From contig DNHA01000188.1 in NCBI GenBank assembly GCA_003486025.1, positions 271 to 8,181 on the forward strand: DNA of 7,911 nucleotides. The letters are read 5' to 3'. Position numbers and translations under genes: made by a program. The notes under the pieces were generated by a model. The model was not told where the DNA came from. It did no database searches and was given only the letters and a program-made list of their open reading frames with translations. Positions 1 through 6,031 of the stretch are shown here, in pieces (within the stretch, counting starts at the first letter, position 1; every line of letters starts with the position of its first letter). The stretch comes from Micrococcaceae bacterium. Its GTDB lineage: Bacteria > Actinomycetota > Actinomycetes > Actinomycetales > Micrococcaceae.

Positions 1-1149
1 CGAGGGGTACTCGCCGGCGCTGCCGGTCTCGCGCTGGCTGGATTGCTCACTGCTTGCGGCACCAAGGGTGCAAGCAGTGCCCCTGCGGCTTCATTGACTC
101 CCGCGACAGATCTTTCTGACACCGAAAAACTCGTCCGCTGGGCCAACTGGACGCTCTATTTGGACTACGACGACAAGGCAAAAAACTACCCAACCTTGCA
201 GCAATTCAAGAAGTCCTCTGGCCTGGAGGTGAAATACGTCGAAGATATCGACTCCAACGATTCCTATTACGGCAAGGTGCAATCTCAACTGGCGGCCGGA
301 CAAGATATCGGCCAAGACCTGATCGTGCTGACCGACTGGATGACTGAGCGTGTGATGCGTCTGGGATACGCGCAAGAACTAGACCACGCAAATATTCCAA
401 ACATCAAAAATCTGCTCCCCGCGTTGAAAGATGTGCGCTTTGATCCAGGACGTACCAAATCATTGACCTGGCAGTCGGGTTATACCGGGCTGGTTTGGAA
501 CAAGGAAGCATTTCCCAAAGGACTGCGAAACGTTGAAGACCTTTGGAACCCGGAGCTTAAAGGGCGGGTAACGCTTTTGGACGAAATGCGGGACACGATT
601 CCAATACTCCTGCTTGATCAAGGCATAGATATCGCAGGCCAATGGGGACAGGACGAATTCGCCGGAGCTTTAGAAGTGCTCGATAAAAATATTCAAAACG
701 GCCAGATCAGGCAGGTCAAGGGCAATTCGTATAAGCAGGATCTCATCTCCGGCGATGCGCTAGCAGGAATCGCCTACTCGGGGGACATCACGCAGCTGAA
801 CTATGAAGAGGGCAATAAGTGGGAGTTCATCATGCCTGAGCGTGGTGGATTGATTTGGTCAGATAACTTCACTGTTCCCATTGGAGCAACGCATAAGAAA
901 AACGCGGAAAAACTGATGGATTTCTACTACCAGCCGGATGTGGCAGCAGAGGTCGCGGCCTATGTGAACTATCTGTGTCCTGTGGTAGGCGCACAGCAAG
1001 AGATGGAAAAAATTGACCCGGATCTCGTCAATGATCCATTGATCTTCCCTACCGCAGAATTCTTGAACAATGCAAGCACCGAACGAGAACTGAGCGTGGA
1101 GGAAGAAAATGACTTCCAAAACCAGTTCCAAGAAGTAATTGGGGTATAG
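1..1149 (+). CDS. potD: Polyamine-type ABC transporter substrate-binding lipoprotein (PotD/PotF family), 5' partial
   Basis: This is the extracytoplasmic binding protein of the importer encoded downstream, most likely for spermidine/putrescine or a related amine. The frame is open from base 1, so the true start lies upstream and 382 residues are visible. The first 18 residues are the end of a signal peptide rich in Ala, Leu and Gly, followed by the lipobox L-T-A-C (Cys at residue 19), so the mature protein should be lipid-anchored. An in-frame TTG at 43 lies inside this signal and cannot be the start. PotD-like landmarks are an aromatic N-W-T-L-Y stretch near the mature N-terminus, a D-E-M-R-D segment at about residues 193-197, and W-S-D in the GGLIWSDN segment near residues 283-290. 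In E. coli PotD the equivalent Trp and Asp contact the amine; here that is by analogy. An Arg at residue 1 hints at a Tat-type signal but the rest is off-window. The substrate could be another cationic amine. Confidence 0.9.
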   Translation, partial: RGVLAGAAGLALAGLLTACGTKGASSAPAASLTPATDLSDTEKLVRWANWTLYLDYDDKAKNYPTLQQFKKSSGLEVKYVEDIDSNDSYYGKVQSQLAAGQDIGQDLIVLTDWMTERVMRLGYAQELDHANIPNIKNLLPALKDVRFDPGRTKSLTWQSGYTGLVWNKEAFPKGLRNVEDLWNPELKGRVTLLDEMRDTIPILLLDQGIDIAGQWGQDEFAGALEVLDKNIQNGQIRQVKGNSYKQDLISGDALAGIAYSGDITQLNYEEGNKWEFIMPERGGLIWSDNFTVPIGATHKKNAEKLMDFYYQPDVAAEVAAYVNYLCPVVGAQQEMEKIDPDLVNDPLIFPTAEFLNNASTERELSVEEENDFQNQFQEVIGV

Positions 1150-1155
1150 AACGTG

Positions 1156-2316
1156 ATGAGTACCAACACCGCAGAAACATCCCGGAAACCCGCACTCCCG
1201 CCACGCAGCGAAGGCGCGGACCTAGAACTTAAGGGCATTACTAAGCGTTTTGCTGAGTTCATTGCAGTGAAAGACCTGGACCTCACCGTCCCTTCGGGAA
1301 CTTTTTTTGCCTTATTGGGACCGTCAGGTTGCGGTAAATCGACAACTCTGCGAATGATCGCCGGATTGGATGCGCCCAGCGAAGGCGAAATTCTCATCGG
1401 GGGTAAGAACGTCACTTCGTTGCCAAGCCACCAGCGTGAAGTAAATACCGTGTTTCAGTCCTATGCTCTGTTCCCGCATATGACCGTGCTTGAAAATGTG
1501 GCCTTTGGACTCAAACGGAAAAAAGATAAGCAAGCAATGGAAAAGGCCCGGGAAGGCCTGAAAATGGTGGAGCTTGACCACCTCGCGAACCGGCGCCCCG
1601 AGCAGCTTTCTGGTGGACAGCAGCAGCGTGTCGCGTTGGCCAGGGCGCTAGTCAACCGTCCTCAGGTGCTATTGCTTGACGAGCCCCTCGGTGCGTTGGA
1701 TATGAAGTTGCGCCGGCAGATGCAATTCGAACTCAAAGCGATTCAAACCGAGGTCGGCTTGACCTTTATCCATGTCACTCACGACCAAGAAGAAGCCATG
1801 ACCATGGCGGATGTAGTGGCGGTGATGAATGAAGGACGCATCGAGCAGATGGGTGCGCCTCGCGATCTGTACGAGTTGCCGAAAACCGCCTTTGTGGCCA
1901 ATTTTCTAGGCAAATCAAATCTCATGCGCGCTCAGGTTGTCGGTCAGCAAGAAGGACTCATCGAAGCGCAAGCCGCCGGTTGCAAGGTTTTGGTTCCCGT
2001 CGAACGGGCAGTGCAGCATCAGGGTGACATCGTCATTGGAGTGCGGCCAGAAAAGCTTCATCTGCATCGTGAGGCACCTGAAGAATCAACGGGATACAAC
2101 GAGTTGAGCGGTCAGGTCATTGATGTTTCATTTACCGGAACCACCACGGAGTACCTGATCGAGGTGCCTGGGGTTGGCCGGATCGGAACTTTCTCGCAGA
2201 ACCGTGGGCAGCAACCTGCCCAAATGGGGGATACGGTGTACCTGTCTTGGGATAGCGCCCACTCCTTTGGACTGGCCGGTGACGAGTCAGTCGATGCCGG
2301 GGTGGATCAGGCATGA
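1156..2316 (+). CDS. potA: Polyamine-type ABC transporter ATP-binding protein (PotA family)
   Basis: Cytoplasmic ATPase that powers the importer. All ABC motifs are intact: Walker A GPSGCGKST (about residues 55-63), Q-loop Gln near 101, signature LSGGQQQ (151-157), Walker B VLLLDE (171-176) with its catalytic Glu, D-loop GALD, and the switch His in HVTHD (near 209). The part after about residue 285 (GVRPEKLHL, then a beta-rich tail ending LSWDSAHSFGL) matches the TOBE_2 domain of PotA/MalK-type ATPases, and the length of 386 residues is usual for the family. A GTG at 1153 directly precedes the ATG at 1156 and could be the start instead, adding one residue. The upstream ribosome site is weak (GGGG at 1141-1144), so coupling to the preceding gene, which stops at 1149, is likely. 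It overlaps the next gene by 4 bp. The N-terminal 20 residues are polar and precede the ABC fold. Confidence 0.94.
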   Translation: MSTNTAETSRKPALPPRSEGADLELKGITKRFAEFIAVKDLDLTVPSGTFFALLGPSGCGKSTTLRMIAGLDAPSEGEILIGGKNVTSLPSHQREVNTVFQSYALFPHMTVLENVAFGLKRKKDKQAMEKAREGLKMVELDHLANRRPEQLSGGQQQRVALARALVNRPQVLLLDEPLGALDMKLRRQMQFELKAIQTEVGLTFIHVTHDQEEAMTMADVVAVMNEGRIEQMGAPRDLYELPKTAFVANFLGKSNLMRAQVVGQQEGLIEAQAAGCKVLVPVERAVQHQGDIVIGVRPEKLHLHREAPEESTGYNELSGQVIDVSFTGTTTEYLIEVPGVGRIGTFSQNRGQQPAQMGDTVYLSWDSAHSFGLAGDESVDAGVDQA

Positions 2317-3245
2317 GCAAAATGGTGATGACCAAAAGAGGGAAAATCGCTGATCTTCGCAGCGCGGAAGAGATCAAGGCCGAACGCCGCAAGGGACGCA
2401 CTGGGGTATACCTCGTGCTCCCGGGGATGCTGGTCCTCTTTCTATTCTTTGCCCTTCCGGTGATCGTGCTGTTGTCGATGTCCCTGTACGCCAGGCCCGA
2501 AGGCGCGGAAATCGGCGAATTTGTGCCAGCCCTGGAATTTGGCAACTATGCCACGGTGCTTGGCGCCTACTGGTCCGAGCTGGTTCGTTCCTTTGGATTC
2601 GCGCTGATTGCCACGGTACTGGCCTTGCTTATTGGCTACCCCATGGCTTATCTGGTCGCGGTACGCTTACGCCAGCATGGCTTGCTTCAAGGCATTTTAC
2701 TGGTCCTGCTGATCGCACCGTTCTTCTCCAGCTTTATTCTGCGCACCCAAGCGTGGAAGCAGATTTTGGCCGATGAAGGCTGGGTGGCGCAAACCTTAAA
2801 GCTTATTGCGGTTCTTCCCGCCGACGGGCATCTGACGGCAACCCCCTTCGCGGTGGTAGCGGGTCTGACCTATAACTTTTTGCCCTTTATGGTGTTGCCC
2901 ATTTACGCGAACCTCGGTCGTCTGGACACCAGGCTCTTAGAGGCCTCGGGGGATTTATACGCGAGCCCGATGACGTCATTTTTCAAAGTAACCCTCCCGC
3001 TGTCTGCCCCCGGAGTTTTTGCCGGGACATTGCTGACCTTCATTCCGGCGGCCGGTGACTACGTGAATGCCGCGCTGCTGGGCAACAACAGAAACACGAC
3101 AATGATCGGGCAGGTGATTGATTCAAGATTTTTCAAGGTCATCGACTACCCGGGCGCTGCGGCGCTGAGTTTCGTTTTGATGCTGTCCATCCTGATACTC
3201 GTCACCCTCTATATCAGGCGTTTCGGTACCAAGGAATTGATGTAG
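2313..3245 (+). CDS. potB: Polyamine-type ABC transporter permease (PotB family)
   Basis: First of two membrane subunits forming the import channel. The 310 residues start with about 30 basic, polar residues, followed by about six hydrophobic segments (near 31-58, 90-115, 124-145, 178-200, 230-255 and 280-300). The EAA loop that docks on the ATPase is clear at about 210-235: E-A-S-G-D-L-Y-A-S, then F-F-K-V-T-L-P-L and the conserved Gly of S-A-P-G. This is the BPD_transp_1 (MetI-like) fold with the PotB/PotC style of EAA loop. The start codon overlaps the stop of the ATPase gene as ATGA, the usual sign of translational coupling; no canonical Shine-Dalgarno is present (GGGGTGG at 2299-2305 is the best match). 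In-frame ATGs at codons 4 and 6 are possible alternative starts. The partner choice, B rather than C, rests on gene order and the longer N-terminus. Confidence 0.93.
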   Translation: MSKMVMTKRGKIADLRSAEEIKAERRKGRTGVYLVLPGMLVLFLFFALPVIVLLSMSLYARPEGAEIGEFVPALEFGNYATVLGAYWSELVRSFGFALIATVLALLIGYPMAYLVAVRLRQHGLLQGILLVLLIAPFFSSFILRTQAWKQILADEGWVAQTLKLIAVLPADGHLTATPFAVVAGLTYNFLPFMVLPIYANLGRLDTRLLEASGDLYASPMTSFFKVTLPLSAPGVFAGTLLTFIPAAGDYVNAALLGNNRNTTMIGQVIDSRFFKVIDYPGAAALSFVLMLSILILVTLYIRRFGTKELM

Positions 3246-3248
3246 GAG
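3244..3248 (+). promoter_or_regulatory. Ribosome binding site for potC
   Basis: AGGAG overlaps the potB stop codon. It lies 3 nt before the ATG at 3252 and 6 nt before the ATG at 3255. The spacing favours the second ATG as the real start. Confidence 0.7.
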
Positions 3249-3254
3249 CCAATG

Positions 3255-4052
3255 ATGAAACAAAAAATAGGGCGCTGGATCATTCCAGCCATTGGTGGAC
3301 TGGCCTTCGTCTACCTGCTGGTACCTATCGCGTATATCTTCGTGTTCTCCTTCAACGACGCCGGGCGCACAAATCTTGAATGGCGCGGATTCACCTTCGC
3401 CAATTGGCAAAACCCCTGCGGTGCGCCGGCCGTCTGTGAATCCTTGGTCAATTCACTGCAGGTAGGTGTGGTGGCGACCATCGTCTCCACTGCCCTGGGC
3501 ACCTGTATTGCCATCGGGCTGGTGCGGTACAAATTCCGTTTCCGCAAGCTGACCGACGTTCTCATTATTCTTCCGCTTGCCACCCCAGAGGTGGTCCTTG
3601 GAGCCTCGCTACTGGCTCAGTTCCTGAATTTGGGGTGGGAACTGGGGTACACCACGATTGTGATCGCGCATATCGTGTTCTGCATGTCTTTTGTGATTGT
3701 GACCGTCAGAGCACGTGTTTCGTCACTTGACCCACGATTGGAAGAGGCTGCGGCGGACCTGTATTCCACTCCGCGAGCGGCCTTCTGGAAGATTACCTTC
3801 CCTTTGCTAGTGCCTGGGATAGTGGCGGCCGCCTTGTTGTCATTCGCTATGAGTTTTGATGATTTCATTATTACCAACTTCAACTCCGGCACCTTCCAGA
3901 CGTTCCCGAAATTCATCTACGTAGCCGCGACCCGCGGTATCCCGGCCCAAGCAAACGTCATTGGTTCGGCAATGTTCATCGCAGCCTTGCTGGTAGTTAT
4001 CGTCGGACAGGTGATGGCTTACCGACGGCGCAAGCGATTAGCCCAGAGGTAA
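3255..4052 (+). CDS. potC: Polyamine-type ABC transporter permease (PotC family)
   Basis: Second membrane subunit of the importer, pairing with the PotB-like protein. It has about 265 residues and six hydrophobic segments (near 9-32, 68-90, 100-125, 132-152, 182-205 and 233-256), and ends in a basic cytoplasmic tail R-R-R-K-R. The EAA loop at about 163-188 reads E-E-A-A-A-D-L-Y-S-T, then F-W-K-I-T-F-P-L and V-P-G, a textbook PotC form. S-F-D-D-F-I-I-T just after it is also typical of PotC. The start is set at the second of two adjacent ATGs because of its spacing to AGGAG at 3244-3248; the first ATG is at 3252. The outer loop after the first membrane span has two Cys six residues apart (C-G-A-P-A-V-C, about 55-61), which could form a disulfide outside the membrane. 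It is the last gene of the operon, followed 21 bp later by a terminator. Confidence 0.94.
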   Translation: MKQKIGRWIIPAIGGLAFVYLLVPIAYIFVFSFNDAGRTNLEWRGFTFANWQNPCGAPAVCESLVNSLQVGVVATIVSTALGTCIAIGLVRYKFRFRKLTDVLIILPLATPEVVLGASLLAQFLNLGWELGYTTIVIAHIVFCMSFVIVTVRARVSSLDPRLEEAAADLYSTPRAAFWKITFPLLVPGIVAAALLSFAMSFDDFIITNFNSGTFQTFPKFIYVAATRGIPAQANVIGSAMFIAALLVVIVGQVMAYRRRKRLAQR

Positions 4053-4073
4053 CACCCGTTCAAGACAAGTCAA

Positions 4074-4118
4074 GACCCGTCGGTCCACTGAAATACTCGG
4101 GCCGATGGGTCCTTTCTT
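4074..4118 (+). terminator. Rho-independent terminator of the polyamine transporter operon
   Basis: Bases 4074-4086 pair with 4099-4111 over 13 positions, including two G-T wobbles; the core is GACCCGTCGG against CCGATGGGTC. The loop has 12 nt, and the T-rich tail CTTTCTT follows at 4112-4118. It sits 21 bp after the potC stop, so it should end the operon and insulate the marR region. Confidence 0.8.
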
Positions 4119-4136
4119 GCGTCTTGGGCTCACCCG

Positions 4137-4310
4137 GTGTTCACCTTTCAGGTGGATGACAATTTCGTGGACGAATCTCTCAATGAGGCCCAGGCTCTTG
4201 CTGCTGGCAGGGACACCCGTGGGCCAAAACCGCTGGACCTGGTCGATAAATTACCAAACTCTGCGTACTTAATGGGTTTGAGCCGAGCAAACCAGCCCGC
4301 GACAAGGTAG
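4137..4310 (+). CDS. Doubtful small open frame, 57 codons, hypothetical
   Basis: A frame opens after the transporter terminator with GTG at 4137 (or GTG at 4152) and ends at TAG 4308-4310. About 60 percent of its third codon positions are G or C. The product is acidic and protein-like, without odd repeats. The stretch E-A-Q-A-L-A-A-G-R-D-T-R-G-P recalls the region just before the catalytic core of amidase-signature enzymes (Ala-rich helix, then D-x-R-G-P), but the conserved L-H-G-x-P-x-x-x-K-D does not follow, so no functional claim is made. There is no good Shine-Dalgarno, and the frame ends just before the marR operator. It may be chance, a decayed gene end, or a small real gene. Confidence 0.2.
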   Translation: MFTFQVDDNFVDESLNEAQALAAGRDTRGPKPLDLVDKLPNSAYLMGLSRANQPATR

Positions 4311-4328
4311 CATTCTAGCGATTAGAAT
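4299..4328 (+). promoter_or_regulatory. Candidate promoter of the marR gene
   Basis: A -35-like GCGACA (4299-4304; the GACA part fits TTGACA) is separated by 18 bp from TAGAAT (4323-4328), which differs from TATAAT at one position. Transcription would begin near 4335, leaving a leader of roughly 55 nt. The -10 box is the right arm of the inverted repeat at 4312-4328. The -35 match is weak. Confidence 0.5.
4312..4328 (+). promoter_or_regulatory. Inverted repeat, candidate MarR operator 1
   Basis: ATTCTA (4312-4317), 5 bp spacer, TAGAAT (4323-4328): a perfect 6-bp inverted repeat of 17 bp overall, the size usual for MarR-family operators. It covers the proposed -10 box, so binding would block RNA polymerase. 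Assigning it to the downstream MarR is inference from position. Confidence 0.55.
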
Positions 4329-4344
4329 ATTGCCACGAGGCAAT
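4329..4344 (+). promoter_or_regulatory. Inverted repeat, candidate operator 2
   Basis: ATTGCC (4329-4334), 4 bp spacer, GGCAAT (4339-4344): a perfect inverted repeat directly abutting the first one and lying around the expected transcription start. Its sequence differs from operator 1, so it may be a second regulator's site or a leader hairpin. Confidence 0.45.
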
Positions 4345-4388
4345 GTGACTTACTGCCAGTGCGGTAGCGAAGAATGGTGTGAAATTAC

Positions 4389-4889
4389 ATGGGTGAACAA
4401 GTCGACTGGCTAACTGCCGAAGAACGAACGGCCTGGCTGGGACTGAACACGGTAATGTCTTTGCTCCCTGCAGCTTTAGACTCGGACCTGCAAGGTCTCG
4501 AAGGAATTACCCTCTTCGACTACCACATGCTGGCTATGCTCTCCGAAGCGCCAGACCGTGCTCTGACCATGACGGATCTTGCTGCGCGCACCAGCGCGTC
4601 ATTGTCGCGGCTGTCGCATGTGGTGAAGAAATTGGAGAAGCGCGGTTGGGTGATTCGTTCACAGTCCGCCGGAGACGCGCGTGTGAAAATCGCCTCATTA
4701 ACCAAGGCGGGTTGGGATGCCGTAGTCAAAATGGCGCCGCATCATGTGAAAACCGTTCGTGCACTGCTTATAGAATCCCTAGATGACAAGGACATTAAGG
4801 ATCTAGCGAGGATTTCTCGCAAGGTCGTTAGGGTTTTGGACGAGGATCATTGGGTACTTGATGAGCCGACCTCCGATTTGGCTCTCTGA
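4389..4889 (+). CDS. MarR-family winged-helix transcriptional regulator
   Basis: DNA-binding regulator of 166 residues, the normal length for MarR dimers. Helices at about 13-55 would form part of the dimer domain. The helix-turn-helix runs from about 59 to 88 (L-T-M-T-D-L-A-A-R-T, then L-S-R-L-S-H-V-V-K-K-L-E-K-R-G-W-V). The wing shows the family pattern G-D-A-R-V-K-I-A-S-L-T at about 95-105, with the conserved Asp and Arg. C-terminal helices (118-152) complete the dimer arm. ATG 4389 is the only sensible start, because the nearest in-frame ATG upstream (4374) runs into TGA after two codons; no strong Shine-Dalgarno is present (GAAGA at 4369-4373 is weak). Two inverted repeats at 4312-4344 overlap its promoter and suggest autorepression. 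No enzyme or pump gene is next to it in the same transcript, so its ligand and other targets cannot be named. The repression sense is by family habit. Confidence 0.92.
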   Translation: MGEQVDWLTAEERTAWLGLNTVMSLLPAALDSDLQGLEGITLFDYHMLAMLSEAPDRALTMTDLAARTSASLSRLSHVVKKLEKRGWVIRSQSAGDARVKIASLTKAGWDAVVKMAPHHVKTVRALLIESLDDKDIKDLARISRKVVRVLDEDHWVLDEPTSDLAL

Positions 4890-4910
4890 GCAATCCCAGA
4901 TATTCTTATA

Positions 4911-4929
4911 GCGCGTTAATCGCGTGTTT
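4911..4929 (+). terminator. Weak terminator-like hairpin after marR
   Basis: GCGCG (4911-4915) pairs with CGCGT (4921-4925, one wobble) around a TTAAT loop, followed by GTTT. It lies 22 bp after the marR stop. The stem is short and the tail poor, so termination here is only possible. Confidence 0.3.
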
Positions 4930-4956
4930 CGTTGTGCCGCCATAATGGTGGATCAG

Positions 4957-4973
4957 CGGGTACGCGTAGCCCG
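4957..4973 (+). repeat. Near-perfect palindrome upstream of rpmB
   Basis: CGGG and CCCG flank the self-complementary TACGCGTA; one extra G (4969) breaks the symmetry. It could be a protein site or a small RNA hairpin. No role can be assigned. Confidence 0.4.
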
Positions 4974-5132
4974 TAATACCGAATATCGTAACCACCTGAG
5001 TACGGGGAATTGCTCAACCGGTTACGAAGTTCACCGACTTACATACTTTAAGGCTCTTCGGTTGGTTCTCACCCAGCCTGGTTACCTTCCTAGTGTGCAG
5101 TATTAACGGTGTTTCACTGGTTGGCGGGGCTC

Positions 5133-5157
5133 ATAACGCACTAAGTGGTGTCGTTAT
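5133..5157 (+). promoter_or_regulatory. Inverted repeat upstream of rpmB, possible operator or leader hairpin
   Basis: ATAACG (5133-5138) and CGTTAT (5152-5157) are perfect complements. Inside, CAC (5139-5141) can pair with GTG (5148-5150) with one bulged T, giving a 9-bp stem and a 6-nt loop. It lies 63 bp before the rpmB start. It does not resemble the AT-rich TGA-N-TCA Zur boxes known from other actinobacteria. Confidence 0.4.
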
Positions 5158-5209
5158 TTCGGTAAGGACACTGCGCGCGAGAACCGCCGAATTTTACTAC
5201 TAACTAACT

Positions 5210-5215
5210 AAGGAG
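5210..5215 (+). promoter_or_regulatory. Ribosome binding site for rpmB
   Basis: AAGGAG lies 5 nt before ATG 5221. It fixes the start there rather than at the in-frame GTG 5215, which overlaps the site itself. Confidence 0.85.
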
Positions 5216-5220
5216 TGATC

Positions 5221-5457
5221 ATGGCAGCTGTTTGCCAGGTAACCGGTACTACTCCGGCCTTCGGACATAGCATCTCCCACTCGCACCGTCGCAACAAGCG
5301 TCGATTCGATCCGAACATCCAGAAGAAGCGCTACTGGGTTCCATCCCTGCGCCGCAACGTGACCTTGACCCTTTCGGTTAAGGGCATCAAGCTCATTGAC
5401 GTTCGCGGAATTGATGCTGTTGTGACCGATCTACTTGCGAAGGGTGTGAAGCTCTAA
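5221..5457 (+). CDS. rpmB: 50S ribosomal protein L28, zinc-independent form
   Basis: Structural protein of the large ribosomal subunit. The 78 residues begin M-A-A-V-C-Q-V-T-G and carry the family block [16 protein letters not shown] (about 19-34), followed by R-Y-W-V-P-S and the C-terminal [11 protein letters not shown]. Zinc-binding L28 proteins have two CxxC pairs. Here only Cys5 remains, and residue 8 is Thr instead of Cys, so this is the C- type. The length and start agree with other actinobacterial L28 proteins. The gene is followed after a single base by rpmG, so the two are translated together. Identification is secure; whether it is the main or a backup copy in this genome cannot be read from the window. 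Confidence 0.97.
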   Translation: MAAVCQVTGTTPAFGHSISHSHRRNKRRFDPNIQKKRYWVPSLRRNVTLTLSVKGIKLIDVRGIDAVVTDLLAKGVKL

Positions 5458-5458
5458 T

Positions 5459-5629
5459 ATGGCAAAGAAGGATAAGGACGTACGTCCTATCATCAAGCTG
5501 AAGTCGACCGCCGGTACCGGATTCACTTACGTGACCCGCAAGAATCGTCGTAACAACCCAGACCGTATGGTTCTGAAGAAGTACGACCCTGTTGTCCGTA
5601 AGCACGTTGAATTCCGAGAGGAGCGCTAA
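5459..5629 (+). CDS. rpmG: 50S ribosomal protein L33, zinc-independent form
   Basis: A small large-subunit protein of 56 residues: [19 protein letters not shown] at the start, then [17 protein letters not shown] and [12 protein letters not shown], the standard L33 pattern. It contains no cysteine, so the zinc ribbon of C+ L33 is absent. The start ATG lies one base after the rpmB stop; the only upstream purine run is GAAGGG at 5439-5444, 14 nt away, so translational coupling to rpmB is likely. Three bases separate its stop from the rpsN start. The length is normal for the family. Confidence 0.96.
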   Translation: MAKKDKDVRPIIKLKSTAGTGFTYVTRKNRRNNPDRMVLKKYDPVVRKHVEFREER

Positions 5630-5632
5630 GAC

Positions 5633-5938
5633 ATGGCCAAGAAGTCCAAGATCGCAAAGAACGAACAGCGCAAGGTCATCGTCGAGCGTTACGCTGAAAA
5701 GCGCCTCGAACTGAAGAAGACCTTGGTTGACCCGAACGCAACCGACGAAGCCCGCGAGGCTGCACGTCTGGGTCTGCAGAAGCTTCCACGCGATGCTTCG
5801 CCGATCCGCGTTCGTAACCGCGACTCGATCGATGGTCGCCCACGTGGTACCTTCCAGAAGTTCGGTATCTCCCGTGTTCGCTTCCGCGACATGGCACACC
5901 GTGGTGAGCTTCCGGGCATCACCAAGTCTTCCTGGTAA
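5633..5938 (+). CDS. rpsN: 30S ribosomal protein S14, zinc-independent long form
   Basis: Small-subunit head protein that contacts 16S rRNA near S3 and S10. It has 101 residues, the length of the long C- type; zinc S14 has about 61 residues and two CxxC pairs, and this protein has no cysteine at all. The N-terminal helix is [14 protein letters not shown]. The conserved core is [13 protein letters not shown] (about 51-63) with D-G-R-P-R-G and [18 protein letters not shown] (about 78-95), ending K-S-S-W. The ribosome site GAGAGGAG at 5616-5623 lies inside the end of rpmG. It is the last gene of the rpmB-rpmG-rpsN unit and is followed by a strong terminator. Confidence 0.97.
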   Translation: MAKKSKIAKNEQRKVIVERYAEKRLELKKTLVDPNATDEAREAARLGLQKLPRDASPIRVRNRDSIDGRPRGTFQKFGISRVRFRDMAHRGELPGITKSSW

Positions 5939-5943
5939 GACTC

Positions 5944-5959
5944 AAAGTCAACAGACTTT
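5944..5959 (+). repeat. Small inverted repeat directly after rpsN
   Basis: AAAGTC (5944-5949), AACA loop, GACTTT (5954-5959): a perfect but AT-rich 6-bp stem. No T-run follows, so it is not a terminator alone; it may protect the mRNA 3' end together with the next hairpin. Confidence 0.45.
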
Positions 5960-5970
5960 AGCTTTCTAGT

Positions 5971-6018
5971 ACGAACGCCGTCTCAACCCTTCGGGGAGTG
6001 AGGCGGCATTCGTCTTTT
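5971..6018 (+). terminator. Rho-independent terminator of rpmB-rpmG-rpsN
   Basis: ACGAACGCCGTCTCA pairs with the arm ending ATTCGT at 6013 over about 15 positions with one C-A mismatch and one wobble. The tip is CCC-TTCG-GGG, a stable cTTCGg tetraloop, and TTTT follows at 6015-6018. The convergent minus-strand gene stops at 6032. On that strand no T-run follows the hairpin, so it works mainly for rpsN. Confidence 0.88.
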
Positions 6019-6031
6019 AAACTGTCCAGAA

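Larger units (their letters stand above)
4930..5209. other. Non-coding stretch before the ribosomal protein cluster
   Basis: About 280 bp without a gene that I accept. A 60-codon frame from GTG 4924 to 5106 has no recognisable content and no ribosome site. The stretch holds the palindrome at 4957-4973, an imperfect hairpin near 5060-5078 (GGTTGG with CCAGCC), the inverted repeat at 5133-5157, and several copies of GGTTAC or its complement (near 4987, 5020 and 5080). The promoter of rpmB must lie here or further upstream, but no -35/-10 pair is convincing. Confidence 0.5.

Noticed and set aside
969..1415. 148-codon minus-strand frame across the potD-potA junction
   Set aside because: It lies antisense to two clear genes and has no family features.
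4924..5106. 60-codon plus-strand frame between marR and rpmB
   Set aside because: No ribosome site, no recognisable motif, and its start lies inside the possible marR hairpin; it looks like chance.
4890..5210. tRNA or known riboswitch in the gap before rpmB
   Set aside because: No cloverleaf with a GGTTCRA loop and no riboswitch core that I recognise.
5100..5220. Zur box upstream of rpmB
   Set aside because: Looked for an AT-rich TGA...TCA palindrome and found only ATAACG-N13-CGTTAT, which has the wrong spacing and core.
5393..5925. Long minus-strand and alternate-frame open frames over rpmB-rpmG-rpsN
   Set aside because: They are shadows of the three securely identified ribosomal protein genes.
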